Assembly: GCF_025766255.1 (NCBI RefSeq)
Contig: NW_026516872.1
Span: 1 to 49,018, forward strand
Length of the DNA: 49,018 nucleotides
Direction: 5' to 3'
DNA from: Zychaea mexicana
Taxonomy: Eukaryota > Mucoromycota > Mucoromycetes > Mucorales > Lichtheimiaceae
Shown one piece after another: positions 35,664 to 45,640 of the stretch. A program made the translations under genes and the position numbers. Each line of letters opens with the position of its first letter. Position 1 is the first letter of the stretch. The notes below the pieces were generated by a model, which was not told the origin of the DNA, searched no databases, and worked only from the letters and a program-made list of their open reading frames with translations.

Positions 35664-36251
35664 TGCAGGATCGGCTTTTGTGGATTGAAGAAATTTTCGC
35701 AAGATTGAAGTTTCTCTTGTGATGTGAAGTACCTCTTGTATTGTAAATAAAACCTTTTACATACACATGATCATTATTTTTCGTTTGCGATATCTTTTTT
35801 TGCGATTCTTTTATGGTTCTCAGAGCATCTATGTTGCTATATAAGGGTGATGTGCTAATCATCTAGTAGAAACTTGCCACTCCTATTATCATGTCTCATA
35901 CATCTTCCCATGTTTGTGATGTATTTAATGAGATGAACTGCTTTAGTATCTAATGTCATTTTTTAAAAATGATGCCGCTAATGATATAATTCAAACCGCC
36001 ATTATGAATTTACTATTCTGCCATCAACCTGAAATTACGGCCGCCATTATGAATTTATTATTCTGCCATCAACCTGTAATTCGGCCGCCATTGTATTTTT
36101 TTCCTCCTACCATTCACGAAAATCACACCGCCAATCACAAACACCCCCAACGACAAAGTGAAAAAAAAGCCCCGCCATGATGGGAAAAAAAGCCCCGCCA
36201 ATCATTAGGAAAAATCCTGTATGCTTTAGTTTTTTCAAAACTTTGCGTTGG

Positions 36252-37305
36252 TTTGGTATATAGGTGTTTTTTAGTTACTCCATCCTTAAATATCTCTCCT
36301 TCTATAGATCATAGCTCATCTATTATTAATGCTATTGCTATAAAACTTTGTAGGCATATACAGATGATGTATATATATCTAAAAATGTTTTTACTGAAGA
36401 CAGTCACATTGCTTATTTTAGACATTACATAAGAGGATGTATAAAATTCACTAAAAGTAGCTTTATTTAGGGTGGATTAAGACTTCTAGAAGGTGCAATA
36501 TTGTAGCTACAGTGCTGTAAATTGCAGTACATGTATCTATCATATATGGCAACAACATACTAAAACGGCAATAGCAGTCACATAGTATATAGGCTTTTTT
36601 TCTTGAAAAAACTTTATTCTCAGAGCTATTACTAGCTAATGAGATGTACTACAGAGCTATGATAAGAATTCTGTTATATAAGTCAAATGCTGTGCAGTCA
36701 TTGGTAGGCTCAAAATTAGCAGTCACATCTTTAGATTATTACTTTACATAGTAACTGATGACTTTTTTTGGAGAATTATTTTCTCAAAGGGGTTTCTCAT
36801 CAACTAAACACCCTACAGTGCCCTACTAAAAATCCTACTAATTAAGTCACATCTTAGCTATCTACTTATATAATTGTTATGGCGATTCGACCACATTTCT
36901 TTTTTCTCATTTTTTTCATACTTATAGGTTGCTCTCATTTCGCTCTGAACAGAGAATACTATACCCTAATATAGTAATGGAAGATACATTTTCTATTTTC
37001 CTTCCAAAAGAGGGCTTCTCAGAGGCCTCTATGGTGGCTCGCTCGCATCGATATAAAGAGAAACTGTCACTTGCAACAATAAAATATCGAAAGAAAAATA
37101 TACCCTCTATTTTTCTTCTACTCTATCTGCTTTTATCATAAAAATAAACAATATTCCACCATTAGCTATTATTCACCACCCAGCGAAGAAAGCATTGGTA
37201 GAGTAATTAAGACAGGGAATAAGCATAGTGTCAACCTATGTGCGAAGCACAAACCGAGCGAAGCGAAGAAAGCATGAGGAGAGTGATTAGGATAGGAATA
37301 AAGCA
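36252..37305. repeat. R3 repeat, left-arm copy (inverted), ending in the 80-bp minisatellite
   Basis: Reverse complement of 43940-44989 and, for most of its length, of 10399-11323. The end nearest 37305 consists of partial 80-bp minisatellite units, which the central MULE abuts. It carries the short frame 36929-37141 (EDTFSIFLPKEGFSEASMVA), conserved in copy A; I do not assign it a function. Confidence 0.85.
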
Positions 37306-37316
37306 CAAGTTCCTTA

Positions 37317-38471
37317 GAGGGCTTGTTGGTTTGGTTCTATATTAGGTTGCATTAACAAGTTTCTTATTATCTACAAAATTTTTAAAAACGATAATAAATT
37401 TATTTGTCGAATTAATAATTTCAAACTCAATTACTTTTATTTCTAAAAATTGAATTTATATTTATATAAAAAATAAATATCAATATATTACTTACAATTT
37501 AAAAATGGTTTTACTTAACATTGATATTTTGGTATATAAAAAATCAATGGAAAATTCAATTAAAAATATTATAAATCAGGTTATGGAAGAGTATTTTGAT
37601 GATGAAAAATATTATGAAAAAGTTGAAAATAAAAAAAAATATATGAGTAATATTATTAAGGAAAAAATTGAAACGGTCCAATCTAACAACTTTTGGTATG
37701 TTAATTCATCTTATAATGTATGTACATTCGTTTACCAAAGAGGAAAAAAAGAAGGCTATATGTGCCATAAATGTATAAGAACTAATCTCGGTGATAATAA
37801 AGTGGACTATTTATGTTCTATTCACAGCAAGGTTCATATTCCTAAAAAAAAGAGTAAAAAAATAGAACTTCAAAAGCAACCACCTTGTATTATATCTAAT
37901 GATAGTCATCTTCAAAAAGATATAAAAAAAATTCAAAAAAGAAAATCTAAAAAAGTAAAAAAAGTATATATATGCAATGGAGGTATCTTTGATTTAGCAG
38001 AAGCTATAAAACTCTTATTATAATATCTTTAATATATTAAAATAATATATATTTTGAAAATAAAATTAAAAATTTATTATAATAGGTTTATATGTTACAT
38101 AAAATATAAATAATTATATACATAATTATAATATTTTATTATGAGGATAAGAGTATGTCTTTATATAAATAAAGGAATTCCTCTAACTAAAGATAATAAT
38201 AGAACTTATCCTATCTTATTTTAAGAGTTAATCATTATGATTCTTTATTTTAGATAACTATCTGTATTGTTTTTATTATTCATTTAAGTAATTGTTATAA
38301 AAGTTTATAAAAATTTTCAAAAATTAATTTATTTCTTTATTTTTAATTCAATATAATAGTAATATAAGTTGGGTTTATTATGGTATTTGTTATTATATAT
38401 GGCTATATGAGTTACTATTATAATATAGGTAATTATTAAATTTTCATAATCAAAATGACTTTGACTTGTCC
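37317..38471 (+). mobile_element. Small AT-rich insertion 1 encoding a Cys/His protein, CCTTA duplication
   Basis: Found by comparison with the uninterrupted right repeat of MULE 3 (around 43928-43936). CCTTA is duplicated at 37312-37316 and 38472-38476. In gene orientation it begins GAGGGCTTGTTGGTTTGG and ends TTTGACTTGTCC. Insertion 2 begins GAGGACAAATCGGTTTAG and ends CCAACTTGTCC, so the two share ends. It is extremely AT-rich and holds one gene (37505-38023) plus about 450 bp of 3' AT-rich DNA. No transposase motif seen. I cannot assign it to a known superfamily. Confidence 0.75.
37505..38023 (+). CDS. Cys/His-motif basic protein, family member 1 (unknown function)
   Basis: 172 aa, single exon, starts MVLLNIDILVYKKSMENSI and stops at TAA 38021-38023. 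N-terminal half: predicted helical, Lys/Glu-rich. Centre: NFWYVNSSYNVCTFVYQRGK then EGYMC, with Cys later in DYLCSIHSKVH, a C-x(n)-GKKEGYMC-x(n)-C-x2-H pattern that could bind zinc. C-terminus: very Lys-rich. It is a clear paralogue of the protein at 38716-39246, with differences concentrated at silent positions. The G-x-x-x-G-x-x-C..C-x-x-H layout reminds me of small zinc-binding motifs common in giant-virus proteins; this is only a resemblance. No nuclease or recombinase signature. Confidence 0.75.
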   Translation: MVLLNIDILVYKKSMENSIKNIINQVMEEYFDDEKYYEKVENKKKYMSNIIKEKIETVQSNNFWYVNSSYNVCTFVYQRGKKEGYMCHKCIRTNLGDNKVDYLCSIHSKVHIPKKKSKKIELQKQPPCIISNDSHLQKDIKKIQKRKSKKVKKVYICNGGIFDLAEAIKLLL

Positions 38472-38539
38472 CCTTATTCTGCCCCGATTTTAACTTTGGC
38501 CCCCCCCCCAGTTTTTAATTTTTTTGAAAGTCAGATAGG

Positions 38540-39390
38540 GGACAAGTTGGAGTTGCTTCAATTTTATCATTATCTACAATTAACAAAATAAATATTTATA
38601 ATTCTAAATAGGTCTAAATTATAATATTTTTAAAGAATATTTCATTTTAATTAAAATTACATTGATTGTTATTTTTTAAAAAATACATAGTCTACCCTTA
38701 AGATAATAAAAAAATTTAATTTAAATTTTCTGTTAATATTTTTTTAAAATCCAAATTAAAACAATTTCCTAAATATATTATTTTAATTTTTTTTAATTTC
38801 TTTTTATTTTTAAAATTGTTTTTATTTTTTCTAATATAAATTTTATTATAGTTATCATCAAAATCAACTTTTATATCTTTCTTTTTTAAATTATTCTTTC
38901 TTTTTTTAGGTACATGTAGTTTACTATGTTGAGAACATAAAAAATCAGGTTTGTTGTCACCAATATTTGTTCTTATTTTCCGATGACACATATATCCCTC
39001 TTTTTTTCCTCTTTTATAAACATATGAACATATATTATCACTGCTATTAATATACCAAAAATAGCTTGTTTCTGTTTTTTCCATTTTTTTCTTTATAATA
39101 TTTTTCATCATATCTTGTTTTTTTTTAATAGTTTCACATAAAATTTCATCTTCAAAATATTTATTCATAACTTGTTTCATAATTTCTTCTATTGATTTTA
39201 CCATAGATTGTTTGCATATGAGAATATCAGTATTCAAGATAACCATTTTATTGTTTTTTATTAAATCTTAATAAGTTTATCTTTTATATATATGAAAAAT
39301 TCAATTTTTATTTTTGCGATAATTTAAATCCAGCCGACACTCAAAAAAGTTCGGATAGTAGCTTCTATAGTGCTAAACCGATTTGTCCTC
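38540..39390 (-). mobile_element. Small AT-rich insertion 2 encoding the paralogous Cys/His protein, ATAGG duplication
   Basis: The right repeat of MULE 3 (around 43867-43876) reads through uninterrupted; here ATAGG is duplicated at 38535-38539 and 39391-39395 around 851 bp. On the minus strand it starts GAGGACAAATCGGTTTAGC and ends CCAACTTGTCC. GGACAAATCGG and GGACAAGTTGG form an imperfect short terminal inverted repeat offset by two bases. It lies only 58 bp from the duplicated target of insertion 1 and in opposite orientation. No transposase is encoded. Confidence 0.75.
38716..39246 (-). CDS. Cys/His-motif basic protein, family member 2 (unknown function)
   Basis: 176 aa, single exon, starts MVILNTDILICKQSMVKSI. 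It aligns along its whole length with the 37505 protein. Strongest block: SSDNICSYVYKRGKKEGYMC, then RTNIGDNKPDFLCSQHSKLH and a KKKRK-type basic tail. Over the 29 codons from the RGKKEG segment to the Cys-x-x-His, 15 are identical, 8 differ silently and 6 change the residue, which points to selection on the protein. Intact frame, no introns. Candidate roles (DNA binding, mobilisation, or a cargo function) cannot be separated from sequence alone. Confidence 0.75.
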   Translation of the reverse strand: MVILNTDILICKQSMVKSIEEIMKQVMNKYFEDEILCETIKKKQDMMKNIIKKKMEKTETSYFWYINSSDNICSYVYKRGKKEGYMCHRKIRTNIGDNKPDFLCSQHSKLHVPKKRKNNLKKKDIKVDFDDNYNKIYIRKNKNNFKNKKKLKKIKIIYLGNCFNLDFKKILTENLN

Positions 39391-40085
39391 ATAGGTGAAG
39401 GGAAGCAGGCACAGAATAAAGGGACTTGGAGAAAACATTGAGTGCAGCAGTATATGTTTTGTCAGCGATCAAAAAAAAGCATTGTAACTACATAGTATGC
39501 CATTCATCTTGAGACAAGGTAATTATAAAAGTATATCTGTAAATCGTAAAGCTCATTGAGAATAGGGAGCGGTAGCTAAATAATACAGGGAGAGCAATTA
39601 CGATTTGCGGCAGAAATAAGCATCTGCACTTTTATACTAATGGTCACTGTCAAACCTGCTCAAATCAATTCCAATAGACATAACTGTAACAGCGATTCGA
39701 GATGAAGTTGGACTCAACACTTAATTATAATATATGCGGTGAGATGGAGGTAAGAACGAACGTATATATTGGATATACACAGGTGTGTGCGCGCATGTGT
39801 GTTTGTTGATATAGCACTGCGGTAAAAACGAAGGCCTTTCATGTCTTTGTTCTTGCTCCAAACGCACACGAGCATTTTGCCGATTCCTTTTACCATCGAC
39901 GTCGAGGCTTCCACCATTCAATAATCCAAACGTCAATGGCCCTTGATGAACGATGAAAAACATACAAGAACGTGTTACGTCGTGTTGGTACTCGATGCGC
40001 AAATACTTTTACAATACTCGTTTCCATACCTCGCGTATAAACACATACAATATCCAACCTGTTTGGCATTTGCCATCTCAAGGAA

Positions 40086-40370
40086 TGGTTAAGGCTTATT
40101 TATTGTAATCTACAATACTGATGGTAAGTGCTGCAAGTGTTTTCTAAGTTTTTATAATTATAAAGGGTGCACAAGTATCTAATATTACTACTGTTCCTTG
40201 CTCTATTATACCGCCTCTTTCATTTCAGCAACCAGCAAAGATATTAGTGCAGCTAATAGGTACACAGATCTTATGAAAGAATAGGTGGGATGCACATCCA
40301 TTATGCTATTGAGCGGTCTATGTTATGTTACATACTGCACTTATTTTATAGCCCCGGAAACGCGCTCCCT
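40086..40370. mobile_element. ~285-bp insertion in the left terminal repeat of MULE 3
   Basis: The right repeat reads GCACTCCCTCAAGGATAGTA without a break near 43170-43195. On the left CATCTCAAGGA (to about 40085) and CTCCCTCAAAGGA (about 40365-40377) are separated by ~285 bp, with the CTCAAGGA-like sequence on both sides as a probable target duplication. No coding capacity. Ends not defined precisely. Confidence 0.5.
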
Positions 40371-40546
40371 CAAAGGATAGTATCAGTGGTTGGATATAGG
40401 AGGGACAAAAGAAAAGAGTGGGATTGTCTTTCATCGTTTGTATTGTAAGTACTTTATGAAAGCAAAGATAATTGATACTTTATATAGTGGCTGATAATTT
40501 ATACGATATATTTATAGATAATAAGAGGAAATAAAGGAAATGGTGA

Positions 40547-42893
40547 TCAAGAATTGTTTTGACGGTGGAAGTTGGCATTGGATAGTAGGGATGGGATGTT
40601 GTTTAGTTGGGTTTTGACGCTCGATGCATCTTCAGCAAGTTTGGTCGTTTGGGCCATTACAGCATCAATAGAATCAGCTTGCCCATCTTAAATGGTGTAT
40701 TTCTCCAGAAGGCGCCTTATTACTGTTGTTTCCTGTGATATCTGTTGGCAAACATCCTTAAGCTCATCCATTGGTGTTGGAATACGCTGACCTTGGTGCA
40801 GCAGTGCTTGAGACGTTGATCCAGTGGCATGCTTGATCCAATATTGGTGGGTGGCCATAGATGGACGTACAGTACCGGTTTTTACATACTGTTCCACCAA
40901 AAACATGTGCTTATATGGGAGCAAGGATCTAGCGAACTTTGGATACGAGCAAGAAATGATTTGGCTATTATATGAAATAACCTATTAGAATAGATAGTAT
41001 ATAAAGTAAGTAATGAGAATAAGAAATTAAACATGGAAATGACTATATGAAAAATCGACTTACATTGTAAGTAGTGCCGCTGTCAACAAAGGATTAAACT
41101 GTGTACTTCGTAGCAGATACCACATGAACTTTTGATGGGAGCTCTGCACGATTCACTTTTTCGGCTTCTTGTTCTTCTTTACGCATAGCGTGTTTATAAG
41201 GACCCATTTTGCCAACATTCGCGAGTAGCCGTTTTACCTCTTTAAAGATATCAAACGCCACATCAGAAGAAAGAATTTCAAGCAAAACATCAAGTCGATG
41301 CAAGCATTTACGTTTCAAATATTCTGTCTTCAACTGATTATGCCAGGTTTCGACGTAGTTATTCGTTTGTATATTGGTGTATACTTCTGGTTGAAAGCAC
41401 GCCACCCAACGCTGATATCCACTGCCACCTAGACTGTCAACCCATTCACGTATGAAATACACATGGAAGGATGGCTGCGTTTTCTCCATTTCACCAAGGA
41501 ATGACTGGAAAATCGATGTAAAGTTCTCCTTGTCTTTTTCGTACATGATTTCATCCAAACGACCACGGATATATTCTCTGGCTTGCACAATCGTACGACC
41601 TCTCATGCCAACAACCTTAGATTGAACATTTTATTCCATGCGCGCTTAACATGCCATAGGCAATGTTGAATCATTGATTGCGCCCAAACGGATGTGATGG
41701 CGTTGTCTTCAGCGAAATCACGATCGATCGTAAAGCGAACAGGATCAAGTCCAAGAGAAGCCAATGACTGGAACCAACTGATCAGAGGAGTCGATGATTT
41801 ATCAGTGGTCAGCAAGTATGAAACAGGAATGCCACGGCCAACTACAGGGTGACGAATAACCATCGTGTATAGGACACATCCAGGATATTGGGAGACATCA
41901 TGGGTTGCATCCAAACAGATAAACTTGCCAGAGGTACCCAACAAATGTTCTTTTTGCCATGGAGCAACAAATCCGAAAGCAAAGTGCTCTTTCGAAAGCT
42001 GTTGGCTAGGAATTCCGGCATTCGTTGTGTAGCTAGGATTAGCACCGATCCAAACATGATAGCCCTGGGAGCGGAAATCATTGAGCCATGCTTCAACTGA
42101 AGCAAAATCATCTTCAGCTTTCAAGCACAATTCCTGCCGATATCTATAATATATATTATAGACATCAACAGTATTGATGTGTGCTACATGGCTGCTGCTC
42201 TTCAATGCTTGATATTCATGTTGCAGGTATATTTTGATATCACGAACGTTATATCCTTTGCACAATTCTTCCAAGATTCGTTGGTTGACCACTGGTGTAT
42301 TCTGCAGATATTGGACATCTTCAACGCTGCCGGGTGTATGGCCAGTATGGTCACCAGTATACTCAAAATGAGCATAGCTAGAATCTTCAGCATAGCAAGT
42401 GACCTTAAGCTTAGCTGTGCATCCAACTTGCTTGCTTTTTTTCTGAACTAGACGTCGCTTAACACCATCTACATCGTAGTTCTCTTGATCGAGTTCCACA
42501 GTACTGGAGCTCAGAGTTGCACGATGGCAGCGGTAACGGATCGTCCAAAGCTTTGTCACCTTGTGCTCTCGTTTTGGCTCATGAACGCCTACTGCATTAT
42601 GTGTAAACATTTGTGCTAAATTTCCTATTTTATGCGTGTCCATATTAACCTTCGCCTGCAGCTTCTGCTTTTTTCTGCTTCTTCGCTTCCTCATCCTAGC
42701 GGGACCACTTGTCTTTGTACACCCAGCATTCACTAGTTTCCTGTAGTTGCTGCTTCAAGCGTTGCTCCCACACAAGACAGGCAACTTTTTCAGGGCGTGC
42801 CTGGGCAAGGTTGGCCGAGATCAAAACTGGGAGGATAGTAGTAGTAGTAGGAATAGTAGTAGAAGCGTTTGGGGTGTTGTTCGTGTTTGAGAT
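40547..42893 (-). pseudogene. MULE 3 transposase, decayed
   Basis: Homologous along its length to the gene at 31145-33573 but clearly diverged. The presumed start codon is ATC (42891-42893) where MULE 2 has ATG. The FAR1-like finger (YRCHRAT, VGCTAKL, GDHTGHTPG) and catalytic motifs survive: ICLDATHDVSQY, FTIDRDFAEDNAI, NNYVETWHNQLK. Lesions: TAG after KDKWSR, a one-base deletion near 41630 after WNKMF, TAA at 41094-41096, TAA near 40688, normal TGA at 40547-40549. The SWIM finger reads CSY..YKH in place of CSC..CKH, so two zinc ligands are lost by G-to-A changes. Cannot be functional as it stands. Confidence 0.85.
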
Positions 42894-43939
42894 TTCGAGA
42901 TGTAGCTATGAGATTAGGAATCAGGAACAAATGACGTGTTCAATATTGACTATATTGCCTTCTTAATAATCTGATATAACAACTGATTCAACAATACCAC
43001 ATATTCGATGAAAAAACCTTTTTTTCTGTCACTTCAATGCTATATCTAAAGCACTTTAAATAAAGGTGCCCAATCACTGCATCATTATATATTTCTTCAT
43101 GTACTACCAATTATTTATTAAATGCGACTACTGTATACCGTTTTTTTATCCCTCCTATATCCAACCACTGATACTATCCTTGAGGGAGTGCGAATGCCAA
43201 TCAGGTTGGACATTGTGTGTGTTTATACGTGAGGTATGGTAACGAGTATTGTAAAAGTATTTGCACATCGAGTACCAACACACCGTATTAAGTTCTTGTA
43301 TGCTTTTCGTCGTCCATCAAGGGCCATCGACGTTTGAATTATTGAATGGTGGAAGCGTCGACGTCGATGGTAGAAGGAATCGGCAAAATGATCGTATGCG
43401 TTTGGAGCAAGAACAAAGACAAGAAAGGCCTTCGTTTTTACCGCAGTGCTATATCAACAAACACACACGCGTGCACACATATATGTATATCCAATATATA
43501 CGTTCGTTCTTACCTCCATCTCACCACATATATTATAATTACGTGTTGAATCCAACTTCATCTCGAATCGCTGTTACAATTGTGTCTATTAGAATTGATT
43601 TGAGCAGGTTTGACAGTGACCATTAGTATAAAAGTGCAGATGCTTATTTCTGCCGCCAATCGTAATTGCTCTCCCTGTATTATTTAGCTACCGCTCCCTA
43701 TTCTCAATGAGCTTTATGATTTACAGATATACTTTTATAATTACCTTGTCTCAAGATGAATAGCATACCATGTAGTTACAATGCTTTTTTTTTATCGCTG
43801 ACAAAACATATACTACTGCACTCAATTTTTTCTCCAAGTCCCTTTATTCTGTGCCTGCTACCCTTCACCTATCTGACTTTCAAAAAAATTGAAAACTGGG
43901 GGGGGCCAAAGTTAAAATCAGGGCAGAATAAGGAACTTG

Positions 43940-44989
43940 TGCTTTATTCCTATCCTAATCACTCTCCTCATGCTTTCTTCGCTTCGCTCGGTTTGTGCTT
44001 CGCACATAGGTTGACACTATGCTTATTCCCTGTCTTAATTACTCTACCAATGCTTTCTTCGCTGGGTGGGAATAATAGCTAATGTGGAATATTGTTTATT
44101 TTTATGATAAAAGCAGATAAAATAGAAGAAAAATAGAGGGTATATTTTTCTTTCGATATTTTATTGTTGCAAGTGACAGTTTCCTTTTATATCGATGCGA
44201 GCGAGCCACCATAGAGGCCTCTGAGAAGCCCTCTTTTGGAAGGAAAATAGAAAATGTATCTTCCATTACTACATTAGGGTATGGTTTCTCTGTTCAGAGC
44301 GAAATGAGAGCAACCTATAAGTATGAAAAAAATGAGAAAAAAGAAATGTGGTCGAATCGCCATAACAATTATATAAGTAGATAGCTAAGATGTGACTTAA
44401 TTAGTAGGATTTTTAGTAGGGCACTGTAGGGTGTTTAGTTGATGAGAAACCCCTTTGAGAAAATAATTCTCCAAAAAAAGTCATCAGTTACTATGTAAAG
44501 TAATAATCTAAAGATGTGACTGCTAATTTTGAGCCTACCAATGACTGCACAGCATTTGACTTATATAACAGAATTCTTATCATAGCTCTGTAGTACATCT
44601 CATTAGCTAGTAATAGCTCTGAGAATAAAGTTTTTTCAAGAAAAAAAGCCTATATACTATGTGACTGCTATTGCCGTTTTAGTATGTTGTTGCCATATAT
44701 GATAGATACATGTACTGCAATTTACAGCACTGTAGCTACAATATTGCACCTTCTAGAAGTCTTAATCCACCCTAAATAAAGCTACTTTTAGTGATTTTTA
44801 TACATCCTCTTATGTAATGTCTAAAATAAGCAATGTGACTGTCTTCAGTAAAAACATTTTAGATATATATACATCATCTGTATATGCCTACAAAGTTTTA
44901 TAGCAATAGCATTAATAATAGATGAGCTATGATCTATAGAAGGAGAGATATTTAAGGATGGAGTAACTAAAAAACACCTATATACCAAA
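43940..44989. repeat. R3 repeat, right-arm copy
   Basis: Starts inside the 80-bp minisatellite at the MULE 3 boundary and continues with the R3 body, near-identical to copy A (10399-11323) and to the inverse of 36252-37305. The short conserved frame is broken by a one-base deletion near 44285. Confidence 0.85.
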
Positions 44990-45567
44990 CCAAGCAAAGT
45001 TTTGAAAAAACTAAAGCATATATGTCTGCTATTGCTTAGTCCGGGAAAACGTTTAGCCGTCGGGAAAACCAATTACCCGTCTATTTCCTTTTTAGGAAGT
45101 CACGTGATCTAAAGCACTTAGCAAGCCACCGGGAAAACATTTAGCCGTCGGGAAAACCAATTAACTGTCTATTTCCTTTTTAGGAAGTCACGTGATCTAA
45201 GCCACTTAGTAAGCCACTGAGCCACCGGGTAAATTCTTACAGTCACCCTTGGGGGCTAAGTAAGTGGCTTAGATCACGTGACTTCCTAAAAAGGAAATAG
45301 ACGGGTAATTGGTTTTCCCGACGGCTAAATGTTTTCCCGGCGGCTTGCTAAGTGGCTTAGATCATGTGACTTCCTAAAAAGGAAATAGACAGTTAATTGG
45401 TTTTCCCGACAGCTAAATGTTTTCCCGGTGGCTTGCTAAGTGCTTTAGATCACGTGACTTCCTAAAAAGGAAATAGACGGGTAATTGGTTTTCCCGACGG
45501 CTAAACGTTTTCCCGGACTAAGCAATAGCAGACATATATGCTTTAGTTTTTTCAGAACTTTGCGTTG
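44990..45567. repeat. Fold-back hairpin array, right arm (2 direct + 3 inverted units)
   Basis: Same units as at 24200-24747, in mirror order: two direct units, a loop containing GGGTAAATTCTTACAGTCAC, then three inverted units, ending CTTTGCGTTGG. Around 45532-45550 it reads GACATATATGCTTTAG, the uninterrupted form of the Tc1/mariner-type target. Confidence 0.9.
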
Positions 45568-45640
45568 GTGAAGTGGTCTAACGCATTAGCCTTATATCCT
45601 ACCTTTGGTAGAAGGCACAAGTTTAAATCCCCCTTTTGCC
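45561..45640 (+). other. tRNA-like sequence (right arm)
   Basis: Mirror copy of 24128-24207: box A TGGTGAAGTGG at about 45565 and box B-like GTTTAAATC at 45621-45629. Not predicted to fold as a complete tRNA. Confidence 0.35.

Larger units (their letters stand above)
24748..36219. mobile_element. Large Tc1/mariner-type element, 11.5 kb, 225-bp TIRs, TA duplication
   Basis: Ends are CAGGATTTTTCCTAATGATT and its inverse, with inverted repeats at 24748-24972 and 35995-36219 differing at only about three positions. TA at 24746-24747 and 36220-36221 is the duplicated target. The other arm of the large inverted repeat (about 45020-45035) reads straight through the same sequence with a single TA, the empty site. 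Each repeat holds two 45-bp-spaced copies of CAGGTTGATGGCAGAATA, likely binding sites. Contents: DD34E transposase, three accessory genes, a 236-bp satellite, an uncertain fourth gene and a nested MULE. Without that MULE it is about 6.7 kb, large for the superfamily. Confidence 0.93.
37306..43939. mobile_element. MULE 3, at the centre of the inverted duplication, carrying nested insertions
   Basis: Ends read CAAGTTCCTTATTCTGCCC and then GATTTTAACTTTGGCCCCC, clearly related to the MULE 1/2 ends (CAAAACCCTTATGTCC.. ATTTTAAC ..CCCCCCC). Terminal repeats are about 0.8 kb: the left is broken by insertions at 37317-38471, 38540-39390 and about 40086-40370; the right is 43150-43939 uninterrupted. 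Without insertions it would be about 4.3 kb, like MULE 2. There is no direct target duplication: both flanks are the same R3 sequence in inverted orientation. Confidence 0.8.

Noticed and set aside
24748..36219. Starship-type giant element
   Set aside because: No tyrosine recombinase with a DUF3435-like core; instead there are long TIRs, a TA duplication and a DD34E transposase.
43346..43626. Frames at 39714-40081 and 43261-43626
   Set aside because: Mirror frames in the terminal repeats of MULE 3, overlapping each other in several frames and carrying no known domain.
37306..43939. Insertions 1 and 2 as one larger insertion or as a captured host gene pair
   Set aside because: The other repeat of MULE 3 preserves the 58-bp segment between them and both empty sites, so they are two separate events.
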